NCBI GenBank assembly: GCA_964652975.1
Contig: CAZZCN010000015.1
Location: forward strand, 1-43,814
DNA: 43,814 nt
DNA from: CAZZCN01 sp964652975
Lineage (GTDB): Bacteria; Bacillota; Clostridia; Saccharofermentanales; UBA5734
Reading direction: 5' to 3'
Shown: in pieces, positions 34,221-41,629 of the stretch
How the letters are laid out: each line of letters starts with the position of its first letter
How positions within the stretch are numbered: position 1 is the first letter of the stretch
Program-made: the position numbers and the translations under genes
The notes under the pieces: model-generated
Seen by the model: the letters and a program-made list of their open reading frames with translations, nothing else
The model's database searches: none
Told to the model about the DNA's origin: nothing

Positions 34221-37100
34221 CTAATTCAAATGAAATTCCTTGCGTTTACGTAATATCTCGTTGTTGATCTCTCTGTTATACACAGAAAGAATACGACGTG
34301 GATTTTTATTCTCTTCGATTGACAGCCTTATTGCGGCGGTAAGATTACGGGAAACATAATAATTACCAGGTATTTGAGGAACATCAGTGACCCACTTCCA
34401 TTGTTCTTTAATCTGAAGACGCTCCTCGCTCTTCCATGGTATTTTATCAAACGCTTTGATGTTTGCAGGATTATAACGTGCCGCCGGTCCCATAATAGAT
34501 TCAAGTTCGTTGCCATATCGTGCCTGGGTATCACTGCTAACCCACCATGACATGAAATCGAAGGCTTCTTTGGATATTCCTTTTTTTTCGGATGATTTAA
34601 GCATGACACATCCGGTGCCTGCGGAAGATTCAGAATGATCAATTTCACCATTCTTTTTTACAGTTCCGGGTATTGGTGCAAAGCTCCACAAACCGGTAAT
34701 TTCAGGAGCAGCCTGAAATATCAGGTTATACATGGAGTAAGGCTGGATTGCCATGGGCATTTCACCTGATCTGAATCTGTTATAGAAATCAAACTCCCTG
34801 TCTACTCCATAATCTGTATACAGCCTAACCAGTTTTTCAAAAGATTCATTCGCAATATCTGAATCGAATGTTGTTTTATTTAATTTGTCATTATAGTATG
34901 TCCCGCCATTTTGAAACAGGAATTTGTCAAATGTATTAATACCAATTGAAACTGACAAGTTAGAGCGGTCCATTTCTTGAATACCGACATGCAGGTTATT
35001 ACTTTGTAATTTTTCAATTACTTTATAGAAATCGTCCCATGTTGTAGGTACTTTTATATCCAATTCTGCGAAAATATCTGTTCTGTAAAACAACATATCA
35101 AATGACTGCGATTCAGGAAGTGCATAAATACCACCTTGATACCGGTACGGAATCCAAGCTGAGTCATAATATTCAGGGTACATATCCCCGATATTAAATT
35201 GGTTTAGATTCACCAGTCCACCACGCATCGCAAGATTAACCGGTGCTTCCTTTGTCAGCATCAAAGCAATATCCGGACCTTTGCCTGCCAGAGTGGCCTG
35301 TATAAGAGTGCTACTGGTATCAACTAAACTCAGGTTGATTTTAATATCAGATTTAGGTGAATAAATATTACTTATCAATCCAAGAATAACTTGTGCCTGA
35401 TCACGGCCGGTTGAAACCCAGACATTTGCAGTTTTTTTGTCGCTGTTTGATTCACCGATCATTGTGTAATTATTGTAAAAAGAAGCAAAAAACTTTTTTA
35501 TCGAAAAAACCAATGATTCAAAAAATGCGGCACTCGCCCTTGGTATTGCTTTATCTGTAGGCACAAATAGAATGCTGTCAAGTTCAAGAGGCTGTGAGCA
35601 AAGTGTCAGATACAATGATCCCAATCCTTCAATAATGCCACTCAGTGACGGAATACGCTCGACAAATGTGTATTGCTCATTGACAATCCGGTTTAATTCA
35701 TAAACATCCTCTTCAATAACAGAGGACGCACTGCCGGTAGTTCCTGTTGTTTTTACAATATATGTAGATACTGACTTTAAAAGTTTTAAATTATTTTTGA
35801 TTTCATCGAAAAGACCCGGAATCTGTTTTTCTAGTTGATAGTCCCTGTAAATATCCGGAGAGGTTCCGGTAATGACTATTATTTTGCGGTATAATGTATT
35901 GAGATTCATAATAATCTGGTTAATTTCTCGTAAAACGGATGCAATTTCGCCAGGGGTAGTTTCCATGGATAGTATGTGATTCCCTTTTGTCAGGTAAATC
36001 GGTGTTTCACCATTCCCTAGAACTTTCATATACCAGTTCAAATCATATTGAAATTTTATTTCTTGAGCCTGAGTAAATGGAGTTTCTCCATCGATTTTAA
36101 ATGTTCTGTAACTGTTCATGCCCTGGCTGAAGTTCTGTCTTGCCCGAAAGACGATATTATACCATCCTTCATTTGTCACTGAAATCTGCCAGGATATTTT
36201 CTCACCCGGTTTCTCCCAGTTTGTCTGTCCGATTGTATTGAACAATATTTTGGAGGTGTCATTTGGAGTAGTAGCAGGGCTTGAGCGGTCACTCATTGGA
36301 TAAAGTCTGGGGGATGTCTTCTCTATAGTGTCCTCTGCTTCTTTTTTGAACAGTTCCGCATTATTGGACATTTGGTTGTATTTCAATATATATTGATTGT
36401 AGGTTTGTGCCGGTTTTCTGTTTTCCAGAGCGATTGTTCCCAAAGCAATTTCCCCGATGGCATTCGATATACGAAGAGTATGTGCTCCCTTTTCAAAATA
36501 GAATAGGTATGGCTCTGAATATTGTCCTAATATATCATATAAAGCGATTTCATTCCAGTGAGGGGATTCAATCTGATTTGGACGTAATTCATTACCTGTA
36601 TTGTCCTTCTGTAATGAAGCACTAGTAACTATTTTTTCGTCAGCCCATATCAAAGGCAGCTCAAATCCACCAGCTTCATTGAATGGCCGTTTGCTATCTA
36701 TCGATACAGCAATCTGCGGATTTGAAAGCTGATCCTTATAAGGATAATAGTTTACATATAATGAATATAAACCTGATTCCGGAATATTGAGATCCCATTC
36801 ACACCATTGGTTTGCATCTCCTAAAAGGTTGGCGTCTTTACCGTCCTGTTTGACTTTTGAAATTTTGATATATTCCGCTGTTTTTATCTGTTCGGGTGAT
36901 AATTCAATCGTCTTTTCGGGTCTGATTTCATCTCTATACTTTTGGTAGTAATTATAATAGCTGGTAATTGAATTCTGTCCGGTGCCTTTAACAGAATTGA
37001 CAACTGCTCTATCTGCCGCCATAATTATAGAATTATGGATTGTAAAACAATAAACTACTAAAATAAAAATCGTAAATATTCCTTTTGTTTTCGTTTGCAC
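34221..37100 (-). CDS. Large multi-domain solute-binding protein of a sugar ABC importer
   Basis: A 959-residue secreted protein, about twice the size of a normal sugar-binding protein. After a signal peptide (to about 28) come two beta-sandwich modules (roughly 60-225 and 255-420), each with a GLYSLYVNYYP-like or GWYNIVFRARQ-like strand and a later G-x-HTLRIS or GNHILSMETT strand, resembling carbohydrate-binding modules. A helical spacer follows. The binding domain starts near 540 (TANVWVSTGRDQAQV) and has GKGPDIALML, GIYALPESQSFDMLFYRTD and VPTTWDDFY, typical of COG1653 proteins. There is no lipobox cysteine after the signal, so anchoring may rely on the N-terminal helix. It starts with GTG, with AGGAG nine bases upstream. 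It is the first gene of the operon, behind two promoters and three regulator sites. Confidence 0.85.
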   Translation of the reverse strand: MQTKTKGIFTIFILVVYCFTIHNSIIMAADRAVVNSVKGTGQNSITSYYNYYQKYRDEIRPEKTIELSPEQIKTAEYIKISKVKQDGKDANLLGDANQWCEWDLNIPESGLYSLYVNYYPYKDQLSNPQIAVSIDSKRPFNEAGGFELPLIWADEKIVTSASLQKDNTGNELRPNQIESPHWNEIALYDILGQYSEPYLFYFEKGAHTLRISNAIGEIALGTIALENRKPAQTYNQYILKYNQMSNNAELFKKEAEDTIEKTSPRLYPMSDRSSPATTPNDTSKILFNTIGQTNWEKPGEKISWQISVTNEGWYNIVFRARQNFSQGMNSYRTFKIDGETPFTQAQEIKFQYDLNWYMKVLGNGETPIYLTKGNHILSMETTPGEIASVLREINQIIMNLNTLYRKIIVITGTSPDIYRDYQLEKQIPGLFDEIKNNLKLLKSVSTYIVKTTGTTGSASSVIEEDVYELNRIVNEQYTFVERIPSLSGIIEGLGSLYLTLCSQPLELDSILFVPTDKAIPRASAAFFESLVFSIKKFFASFYNNYTMIGESNSDKKTANVWVSTGRDQAQVILGLISNIYSPKSDIKINLSLVDTSSTLIQATLAGKGPDIALMLTKEAPVNLAMRGGLVNLNQFNIGDMYPEYYDSAWIPYRYQGGIYALPESQSFDMLFYRTDIFAELDIKVPTTWDDFYKVIEKLQSNNLHVGIQEMDRSNLSVSIGINTFDKFLFQNGGTYYNDKLNKTTFDSDIANESFEKLVRLYTDYGVDREFDFYNRFRSGEMPMAIQPYSMYNLIFQAAPEITGLWSFAPIPGTVKKNGEIDHSESSAGTGCVMLKSSEKKGISKEAFDFMSWWVSSDTQARYGNELESIMGPAARYNPANIKAFDKIPWKSEERLQIKEQWKWVTDVPQIPGNYYVSRNLTAAIRLSIEENKNPRRILSVYNREINNEILRKRKEFHLN

Positions 37101-37130
37101 CCGATTAGTCTCCTATAAATTAAATTATCA

Positions 37131-37147
37131 CACGTATCGTTTCGTTC
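37131..37147. promoter_or_regulatory. Putative LacI-family operator (site A)
   Basis: On the minus strand GAACGAAACGATACGTG, sharing the CGAAACGA core of the other sites. It lies 31-47 bases before the start codon of the first operon gene, inside its mRNA leader, so it could act as a roadblock operator. Confidence 0.55.
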
Positions 37148-37269
37148 AATAGGCATTAAAAATCAATTTGTCTCTTATTTATCTTTTATATCGGTTGTTT
37201 TCAACAATCATTAATATTCTTTTCATGTTTTCTCAATATTTTTTCAGTTGTTTTTCATCTTTTAAGTAC

Positions 37270-37298
37270 AATATATCATTTTATTTTATTTTTGTCAA
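37270..37298 (-). promoter_or_regulatory. Proximal promoter of the glycan operon
   Basis: On the minus strand TTGACA (37298-37293), a 17-base spacer and TATATT (37275-37270). Transcription would start near 37263, giving a leader of about 160 bases. Operator site C overlaps the -35 box. Confidence 0.7.
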
Positions 37299-37310
37299 AA
37301 CGTTTCGCTC
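37294..37310. promoter_or_regulatory. Putative LacI-family operator (site C)
   Basis: On the minus strand GAGCGAAACGTTTTGAC, with the CGAAACGT core. It covers the -35 box of the proximal operon promoter, a position from which a bound repressor would exclude RNA polymerase. Confidence 0.7.
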
Positions 37311-37380
37311 TAATTTTTACAGATTTTTGCAAATTTTGTAATTTGATATAAAAATGTGTTCTAAACATGCTACATTGAGT

Positions 37381-37396
37381 GTAAATCGTTTCGAAT
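37381..37396. promoter_or_regulatory. Putative LacI-family operator (site B)
   Basis: On the minus strand ATTCGAAACGATTTAC, with the CGAAACGA core. It lies about 40-55 bases downstream of the predicted start site of the distal operon promoter. Confidence 0.6.
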
Positions 37397-37443
37397 AGCA
37401 ATTAGTCAAATATTTTATTTTTTATGCGAAATTTTATTCTTTT

Positions 37444-37472
37444 ATTCTATCATTCCGGATTTCTACTGTCAA
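37444..37472 (-). promoter_or_regulatory. Distal promoter of the glycan operon
   Basis: On the minus strand TTGACA (37472-37467), a 17-base spacer and TAGAAT (37449-37444). Its -35 box is only six bases from the -35 box of the divergent regulator promoter, inside an inverted repeat. Confidence 0.65.
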
Positions 37473-37486
37473 TATTGATTGACAGT
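37465..37486. repeat. Inverted repeat holding both divergent -35 boxes
   Basis: Perfect nine-base arms ACTGTCAAT (37465-37473) and ATTGACAGT (37478-37486) around ATTG. Each arm contains a TTGACA, one per strand, so the element is shared by the promoters of the regulator and of the operon. Confidence 0.85.
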
Positions 37487-37507
37487 ATGCAAAGATTATT
37501 TTATAAT
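37479..37507 (+). promoter_or_regulatory. Consensus SigA promoter of the LacI-family regulator
   Basis: TTGACA (37479-37484), a 17-base spacer and TATAAT (37502-37507), a perfect consensus match. Start near 37514, giving a leader of about 59 bases that contains operator site D. Confidence 0.85.
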
Positions 37508-37528
37508 ACACAATATAAATTAATAATT

Positions 37529-37546
37529 GAACGTAACGTTTTGTGC
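37529..37546. promoter_or_regulatory. Putative LacI-family operator (site D), autoregulation
   Basis: GAACGTAACGTTTTGTGC with the CGTAACGT core. It lies about 15-32 bases downstream of the predicted start site of the regulator's own promoter, suggesting autoregulation. Confidence 0.65.
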
Positions 37547-37572
37547 GCTACATAAAAGGAGTATTTTATATT

Positions 37573-38574
37573 ATGGCCAGTACTATCAAAGATATTTCCA
37601 GAATGACAGGATTATCATTGGCAACAATATCGAAATATCTAAATGGTGGTAATTTGTTACCTGAGAACCACGACTCAATAAAGAAGGCGATTGAAGAATT
37701 GGATTTCAGGGTCAATAGTTTCGCCAGGGGACTTAAGACCAGCAAATCCAACATGATAGGTATTGTTATACCTATGATTACCAATATGTACGCAACTTCC
37801 CTGATTGCAAAAATCGAATCAATATTGAGAAAACATAATTATGCTACGCTGGTTTGTGACTGTGGCAGTGATCCTAAAATCGAGAAAGAAAACATTGAAT
37901 TTTTAATTTCAAAATCGGTTGATGGAATAATCAACATACCGATTTCTCGGACAGGAGACCATTTAGAGACTGCTAAGGCTTTGAATATTCCTGTGGTTTT
38001 AATAGAAATCAAGTTTGATAAATACAATTTCGATTCTGTTATGATTAATGATACGGACATATCGAAGAAAGCCACCTCGTACTTGATTGGCTGCGGTCAC
38101 AAGAATATTGGATACATCACAGGACCTATGGATACACTGATAGCACAAGACCGCTATATCGGATATATGCAGGCTCATACCGAAAACGGACTTGTTTTTC
38201 AGAACCGGTTGGTTGTTAACGGTGAATTCAATGCCGAAAATACATATGAGGCAGTAACCAAATTTTTAATCGGCAATAAAGACGTGACCGCCATATTTGT
38301 TACTGAACCGGAAATGACGCTTGGCAGCCTGCTTGCCATTAATGATCTTGATATTAAAATCCCCTCGGACTTATCCTTTATTGGATTTGACAATCTGAGA
38401 ATATCAAATATTTATAAGCCTAAGCTTACCACGGTAAGCCAGCCTATTGATAAAATTGCAGAAACTGCTACTGAAATAATGCTTGATCGTATCAGCAGAA
38501 AATCACCACCTGACCAAATTATACGTAAGCTTGACGCTACATTGATTTACGGAGATTCTGTAGTTGTTATCTAA
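37573..38574 (+). CDS. LacI-family transcriptional regulator
   Basis: A 333-residue regulator. The N-terminal helix-turn-helix reads STIKDISRMTGLSLATISKY, followed by the hinge region FARGLKTSKSNMIGIVIP, and then a periplasmic-binding-protein-like sensor domain ending in FIGFDNL and TTVSQP, all standard for LacI/GalR proteins that respond to a sugar. The start at 37573 has AAGGAG about 11 bases upstream. A GTG at 37543 would extend it by ten residues but lies in the operator and lacks a ribosome binding site. It is transcribed divergently from the glycan operon. The six related sites in this window, including one in its own leader, point to local control of operon, enzyme and surface protein. 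The inducer is unknown, probably an imported oligosaccharide or its product. Confidence 0.93.
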   Translation: MASTIKDISRMTGLSLATISKYLNGGNLLPENHDSIKKAIEELDFRVNSFARGLKTSKSNMIGIVIPMITNMYATSLIAKIESILRKHNYATLVCDCGSDPKIEKENIEFLISKSVDGIINIPISRTGDHLETAKALNIPVVLIEIKFDKYNFDSVMINDTDISKKATSYLIGCGHKNIGYITGPMDTLIAQDRYIGYMQAHTENGLVFQNRLVVNGEFNAENTYEAVTKFLIGNKDVTAIFVTEPEMTLGSLLAINDLDIKIPSDLSFIGFDNLRISNIYKPKLTTVSQPIDKIAETATEIMLDRISRKSPPDQIIRKLDATLIYGDSVVVI

Positions 38575-38576
38575 AT

Positions 38577-38598
38577 CATTCTAACAATATTTAGAATG
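38577..38598 (+). terminator. Weak terminator-like hairpin after the regulator
   Basis: CATTCTAA (38577-38584) and TTAGAATG (38591-38598) form a perfect eight-base stem around a six-base loop, three bases after the stop codon. No T-run follows directly, but a smaller AGTAT/ATACT hairpin with TTTTT comes about 15 bases later. Together they may end the regulator transcript. Confidence 0.5.
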
Positions 38599-38751
38599 GG
38601 ATCAGTATATTCACAATACTTTTTATTGTTCTTTTTTGCGTATAGAATTCCGTGTCTTTCTTATTTTATACGAATTTTTATGAAATACTGAATTGTAATC
38701 AAAAATCTAAATCAAAATCAAAATTTTATAGACAATTTGCCATAATAAGTG

Positions 38752-38780
38752 TTGACATGCTGAATTTAATGTGATAAAAT
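38752..38780 (+). promoter_or_regulatory. Promoter of the GH95-clan-like gene at 38953
   Basis: TTGACA (38752-38757), a 17-base spacer and TAAAAT (38775-38780). Start near 38787, inside the palindromic operator, which gives a leader of about 165 bases. Confidence 0.75.
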
Positions 38781-38782
38781 AT

Positions 38783-38808
38783 ATTATAGCGTAACGTTTC
38801 GCTATAAT
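38783..38808. promoter_or_regulatory. Palindromic LacI-family operator (site E)
   Basis: Perfect nine-base arms ATTATAGCG (38783-38791) and CGCTATAAT (38800-38808) flank TAACGTTT; 24 of 26 bases are symmetric around a central CG, as expected for LacI-type operators. It begins two bases after the -10 box and covers the transcription start. It is the best-formed of the six sites and defines their consensus. Confidence 0.8.
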
Positions 38809-38952
38809 ATATGTAAATTCTTGATAAAACACTGTTTTTCCCATGTTATTCTTGTATTTATTACTGTTATGCAGAATATTTTGTATCTGTGGGGAAATAA
38901 TTCTTAACTTATTGTTCTTTAAAGCTGTTAGACGATGAGAGGGACTATCGAA

Positions 38953-41310
38953 ATGTTGAATGAGAATAAAATTAAAACAACCCATTCGTTTAACAGTAAA
39001 GCTGGATGTCTTGAAATTGATTACAAAAGCTGGATTTCAAAGCAAGATATTGTTTATAACTATCCGATTATTGAACCATCTGATGCTGCTATGTTTGGTA
39101 ACGGTAAAGTAGGCGCAGCCGTTTGGAATAAAGACGGGCTCAACTTACAGATATCTGCAGTGGATGCATCACCACACTCTTGTTACTCGTCGGGATACTT
39201 AAATATAAGCACTATGCCTGATATGTTAAGTTTTAATAATTTTCATCAGCGGATGAATCTTTACGATGCAACTGTCACTGCTGAATTTGACAATGAACTT
39301 AAAATAACTATGTTCGGTGATGTCAATGATAATTTGCTGGGGATAACCATTGAGGATATACGGGAGAATATTGAAGAAGTTTCAATCAAATTCGGTATAT
39401 GGGATGTTTCAACTCTGACAAGCAGTTTTTTACATAATGAATCTGACGATTTTGATGAATGGAAGAAGATCCGATGGATGAATGAATGTAAGTATCCTGC
39501 TTTTTCGCGTGGTGAATCCTCATTCTATGATTTTGGATATGCCCTGGCTTTTCATGTGACCGGTGCAGATTATAAAGTAGTGGACAAGAATGCATATGAA
39601 TATGAATTGAAAATATTTCCTACAAAGAAGTATACGATTTGGATTTCCAATCCATGTAAAATAAATCTTGAATCAGGACTATCCGACGCGGTAGATAAAT
39701 CTTTTGCAAAAGTCAGCATTTCCAGTGCAGAACAGATATTATCTGAACACATTACCTTCTGGCACAATTTCTGGCAAAAATCCTTTATTCAATTTACTGA
39801 CAGTACAGAGAATGGGGACTATATTGAAAATACCTGGTACATTTCGATTTATATGCTTGCTTTGGCTTCCCGCGCGACTTATCCATGTCACTTTATTAAT
39901 GGAATTTTCAGATGGGCTGGAGACAGTAATATTCGTTGGTGTCAATACTATACTTATTTCAATATGCGTGCTATCAATAATCACTGGCTTGCTTCAAACC
40001 ATCCCGATATGATAAAACCGTACCTCAATTTGTATTTCAATTTGATGGATGCACATATTGGTGCAACCCGTGAAATATGTGGTATCGATGGTCTTAAGAT
40101 GCCCGAGGGCTCTGACAACCGTGGCGGAGGTATGTATGACACCCCGAATAATTTTACAGGAAGAATTTACACAGATGCATTGGAAATAGCATTGTTGATG
40201 TATCAGTATTCAAATTACTTCAATGACAATGAGTATTTGAAGGATTGTTGTTATCCATATATGCGTGAAGGTGTTAGGTTTTATACCAATCGCTTGAAAT
40301 ATGATGGCAGATTTTACTTTATTGATGAATCTAACTGTCTCGAGCAATATTGGGACGTAAAAAATCCAATTACCGATCTTGCAATTATTAAAACTGTTTT
40401 TCCCATTTTTATAGATCTAAGCACTCAATTTGCGTCAGATGCTGATTTACGAAATAAAGCAAAAGATATTCTCGACAATTTATCGCCCATTGAGACAGGC
40501 ATCGAAGACGGGGACATGATTTACCTTCCATGCTCTTCACCGGTACCTGAAGAAAGAAACATTCAAAACCCGGAGATGGAAATTACTTTCCCCTATGGAT
40601 TTACCGGCATTGGATCACCCGATTACGATATTGCTCTCAACACCTGGATGCACCGTAAACGCGAATATACCATATGGTCACCTGATGCGGTTTCTGCAGC
40701 AAGACTCGGTTTAGGTAATATAGCTTATGACGGGATCAATTATATGTGTCTGGGACATCAAATTCGTGCATCGGGTTATCACGATGACCACAACGGCGCC
40801 TTTGAATCAAACGGTCTTGTCACTTGTACAATAAACGAAATGATGTTACAGAGTCATAAGGGATTGATAAGGGTTTTCCCTGCTGTGCCAACAGATGAGA
40901 ATTTTATTTCAAAATTTATGCTAATGGCACTAGGCGGATTTCTCATAAGTTCAGAATATGAGAAAAGAGAGGTAAAATACGTTGGCATCAAAAGTCTTTA
41001 TGGGAAGCCGTTCAAAGTTTTCAATCCATGGGATAATGCTCCAGTACGTGTAGTATGTTGTAGTGATGATAGTATACTTTTGGTAACAACCGCTTCTGAA
41101 ATTGTCTGTGGCACCAGAAATGGTGAGTCATATATTATTGAGCGCATAGATAATCCATTTTCAGAAATGATTTTTACAATTATAATCGCAGAAAGAAATA
41201 TTTCAGCTAAGCAAATATCAAATTATATCCCTCGAGCAAAAGAACGAAAATTCAAATGGACAGACAGCAGAAAACCCGCATTAAGTATTGTTCGTAAGTT
41301 AGGATACTAG
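38953..41310 (+). CDS. Cytosolic six-hairpin (GH95-clan-like) glycosidase, paralogue of the protein at 6825-9155
   Basis: A 785-residue protein without signal peptide. ATG 38953 is preferred because GAGGG lies nine bases upstream; an ATG six codons earlier has no site. The N-terminal beta domain carries MFGNGKVGAAVWN. The helical part has PCHFINGIFRWAGD, E470-Q-Y-W-D-V-KNP (numbering from the earlier ATG) and MMLQSHKGLIRVFPAVP near the C-terminus. The protein at 6825-9155 shares these motifs and the same overall length, so the two are paralogues with presumably related but distinct substrates. It is transcribed alone from its own promoter under the best LacI-type operator in the window, so it may be induced earlier or more strongly than the operon copy. 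Enzymatic activity is inferred from the clan only. Confidence 0.65.
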   Translation: MLNENKIKTTHSFNSKAGCLEIDYKSWISKQDIVYNYPIIEPSDAAMFGNGKVGAAVWNKDGLNLQISAVDASPHSCYSSGYLNISTMPDMLSFNNFHQRMNLYDATVTAEFDNELKITMFGDVNDNLLGITIEDIRENIEEVSIKFGIWDVSTLTSSFLHNESDDFDEWKKIRWMNECKYPAFSRGESSFYDFGYALAFHVTGADYKVVDKNAYEYELKIFPTKKYTIWISNPCKINLESGLSDAVDKSFAKVSISSAEQILSEHITFWHNFWQKSFIQFTDSTENGDYIENTWYISIYMLALASRATYPCHFINGIFRWAGDSNIRWCQYYTYFNMRAINNHWLASNHPDMIKPYLNLYFNLMDAHIGATREICGIDGLKMPEGSDNRGGGMYDTPNNFTGRIYTDALEIALLMYQYSNYFNDNEYLKDCCYPYMREGVRFYTNRLKYDGRFYFIDESNCLEQYWDVKNPITDLAIIKTVFPIFIDLSTQFASDADLRNKAKDILDNLSPIETGIEDGDMIYLPCSSPVPEERNIQNPEMEITFPYGFTGIGSPDYDIALNTWMHRKREYTIWSPDAVSAARLGLGNIAYDGINYMCLGHQIRASGYHDDHNGAFESNGLVTCTINEMMLQSHKGLIRVFPAVPTDENFISKFMLMALGGFLISSEYEKREVKYVGIKSLYGKPFKVFNPWDNAPVRVVCCSDDSILLVTTASEIVCGTRNGESYIIERIDNPFSEMIFTIIIAERNISAKQISNYIPRAKERKFKWTDSRKPALSIVRKLGY

Positions 41311-41370
41311 TTCCCGGATAATCATACAAGACGATTTTTATGGGTTGTAAAATTGAAAATTTCTCAAGCA

Positions 41371-41387
41371 TGACGAAACGTTTATCC
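41371..41387. promoter_or_regulatory. Putative LacI-family operator (site F)
   Basis: TGACGAAACGTTTATCC with the CGAAACGT core, directly before a TTGACA (41388-41393). A second TTGACA lies at 41411-41416. Neither has a good -10 box at 17 bases, so the promoter of the surface protein gene is not resolved. Confidence 0.55.
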
Positions 41388-41518
41388 TTGACAATAACAT
41401 TGATATTTATTTGACAAAAACATATTTTGGATTTTAGCTCAATAGTTATTGTTAATCAGACTTTTATAAAAACAGTATTACAAACCTTTTGTGAAGTGAA
41501 GCATATAATATAATATAT

Positions 41519-41629
41519 AAAAGGAGGTTTTTTGTGAGTGACTTTTTGAATCAAAGGAGGTTTTAAAGAAAAGTGAATCTAATTAAACAATCTATCAACG
41601 GTTACAAAAAATTAAGGAGGATTAATGAA
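41519..41629 (+). promoter_or_regulatory. Leader with three strong Shine-Dalgarno sites and a 10-codon open frame
   Basis: AGGAGG-type sites occur at 41522-41527, 41555-41560 and 41615-41620. The first serves, at six bases spacing, a GTG-started 10-residue frame (41534-41566) whose Arg-Arg codons are the second site. After the second site a GTG at 41573 is in frame with the downstream gene. The third site serves the ATG at 41630. The arrangement may stage or enhance translation of the surface protein. Confidence 0.5.

Noticed and set aside
34328..34651. Minus-strand 107-codon frame inside the large solute-binding gene
   Set aside because: Alternate frame of the binding-protein C-terminus; no ribosome binding site and low-complexity composition.
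39704..40012. Plus-strand 102-codon frame inside the gene at 38953-41310
   Set aside because: It is a shifted frame of the GH95-clan-like gene, whose own frame carries all conserved motifs and a good start.
41504..41509. TATAAT before the surface repeat gene as a promoter -10 box
   Set aside because: The nearest -35-like hexamer (TTACAA) is 20 bases away, and a start there would fall almost on the first Shine-Dalgarno site.
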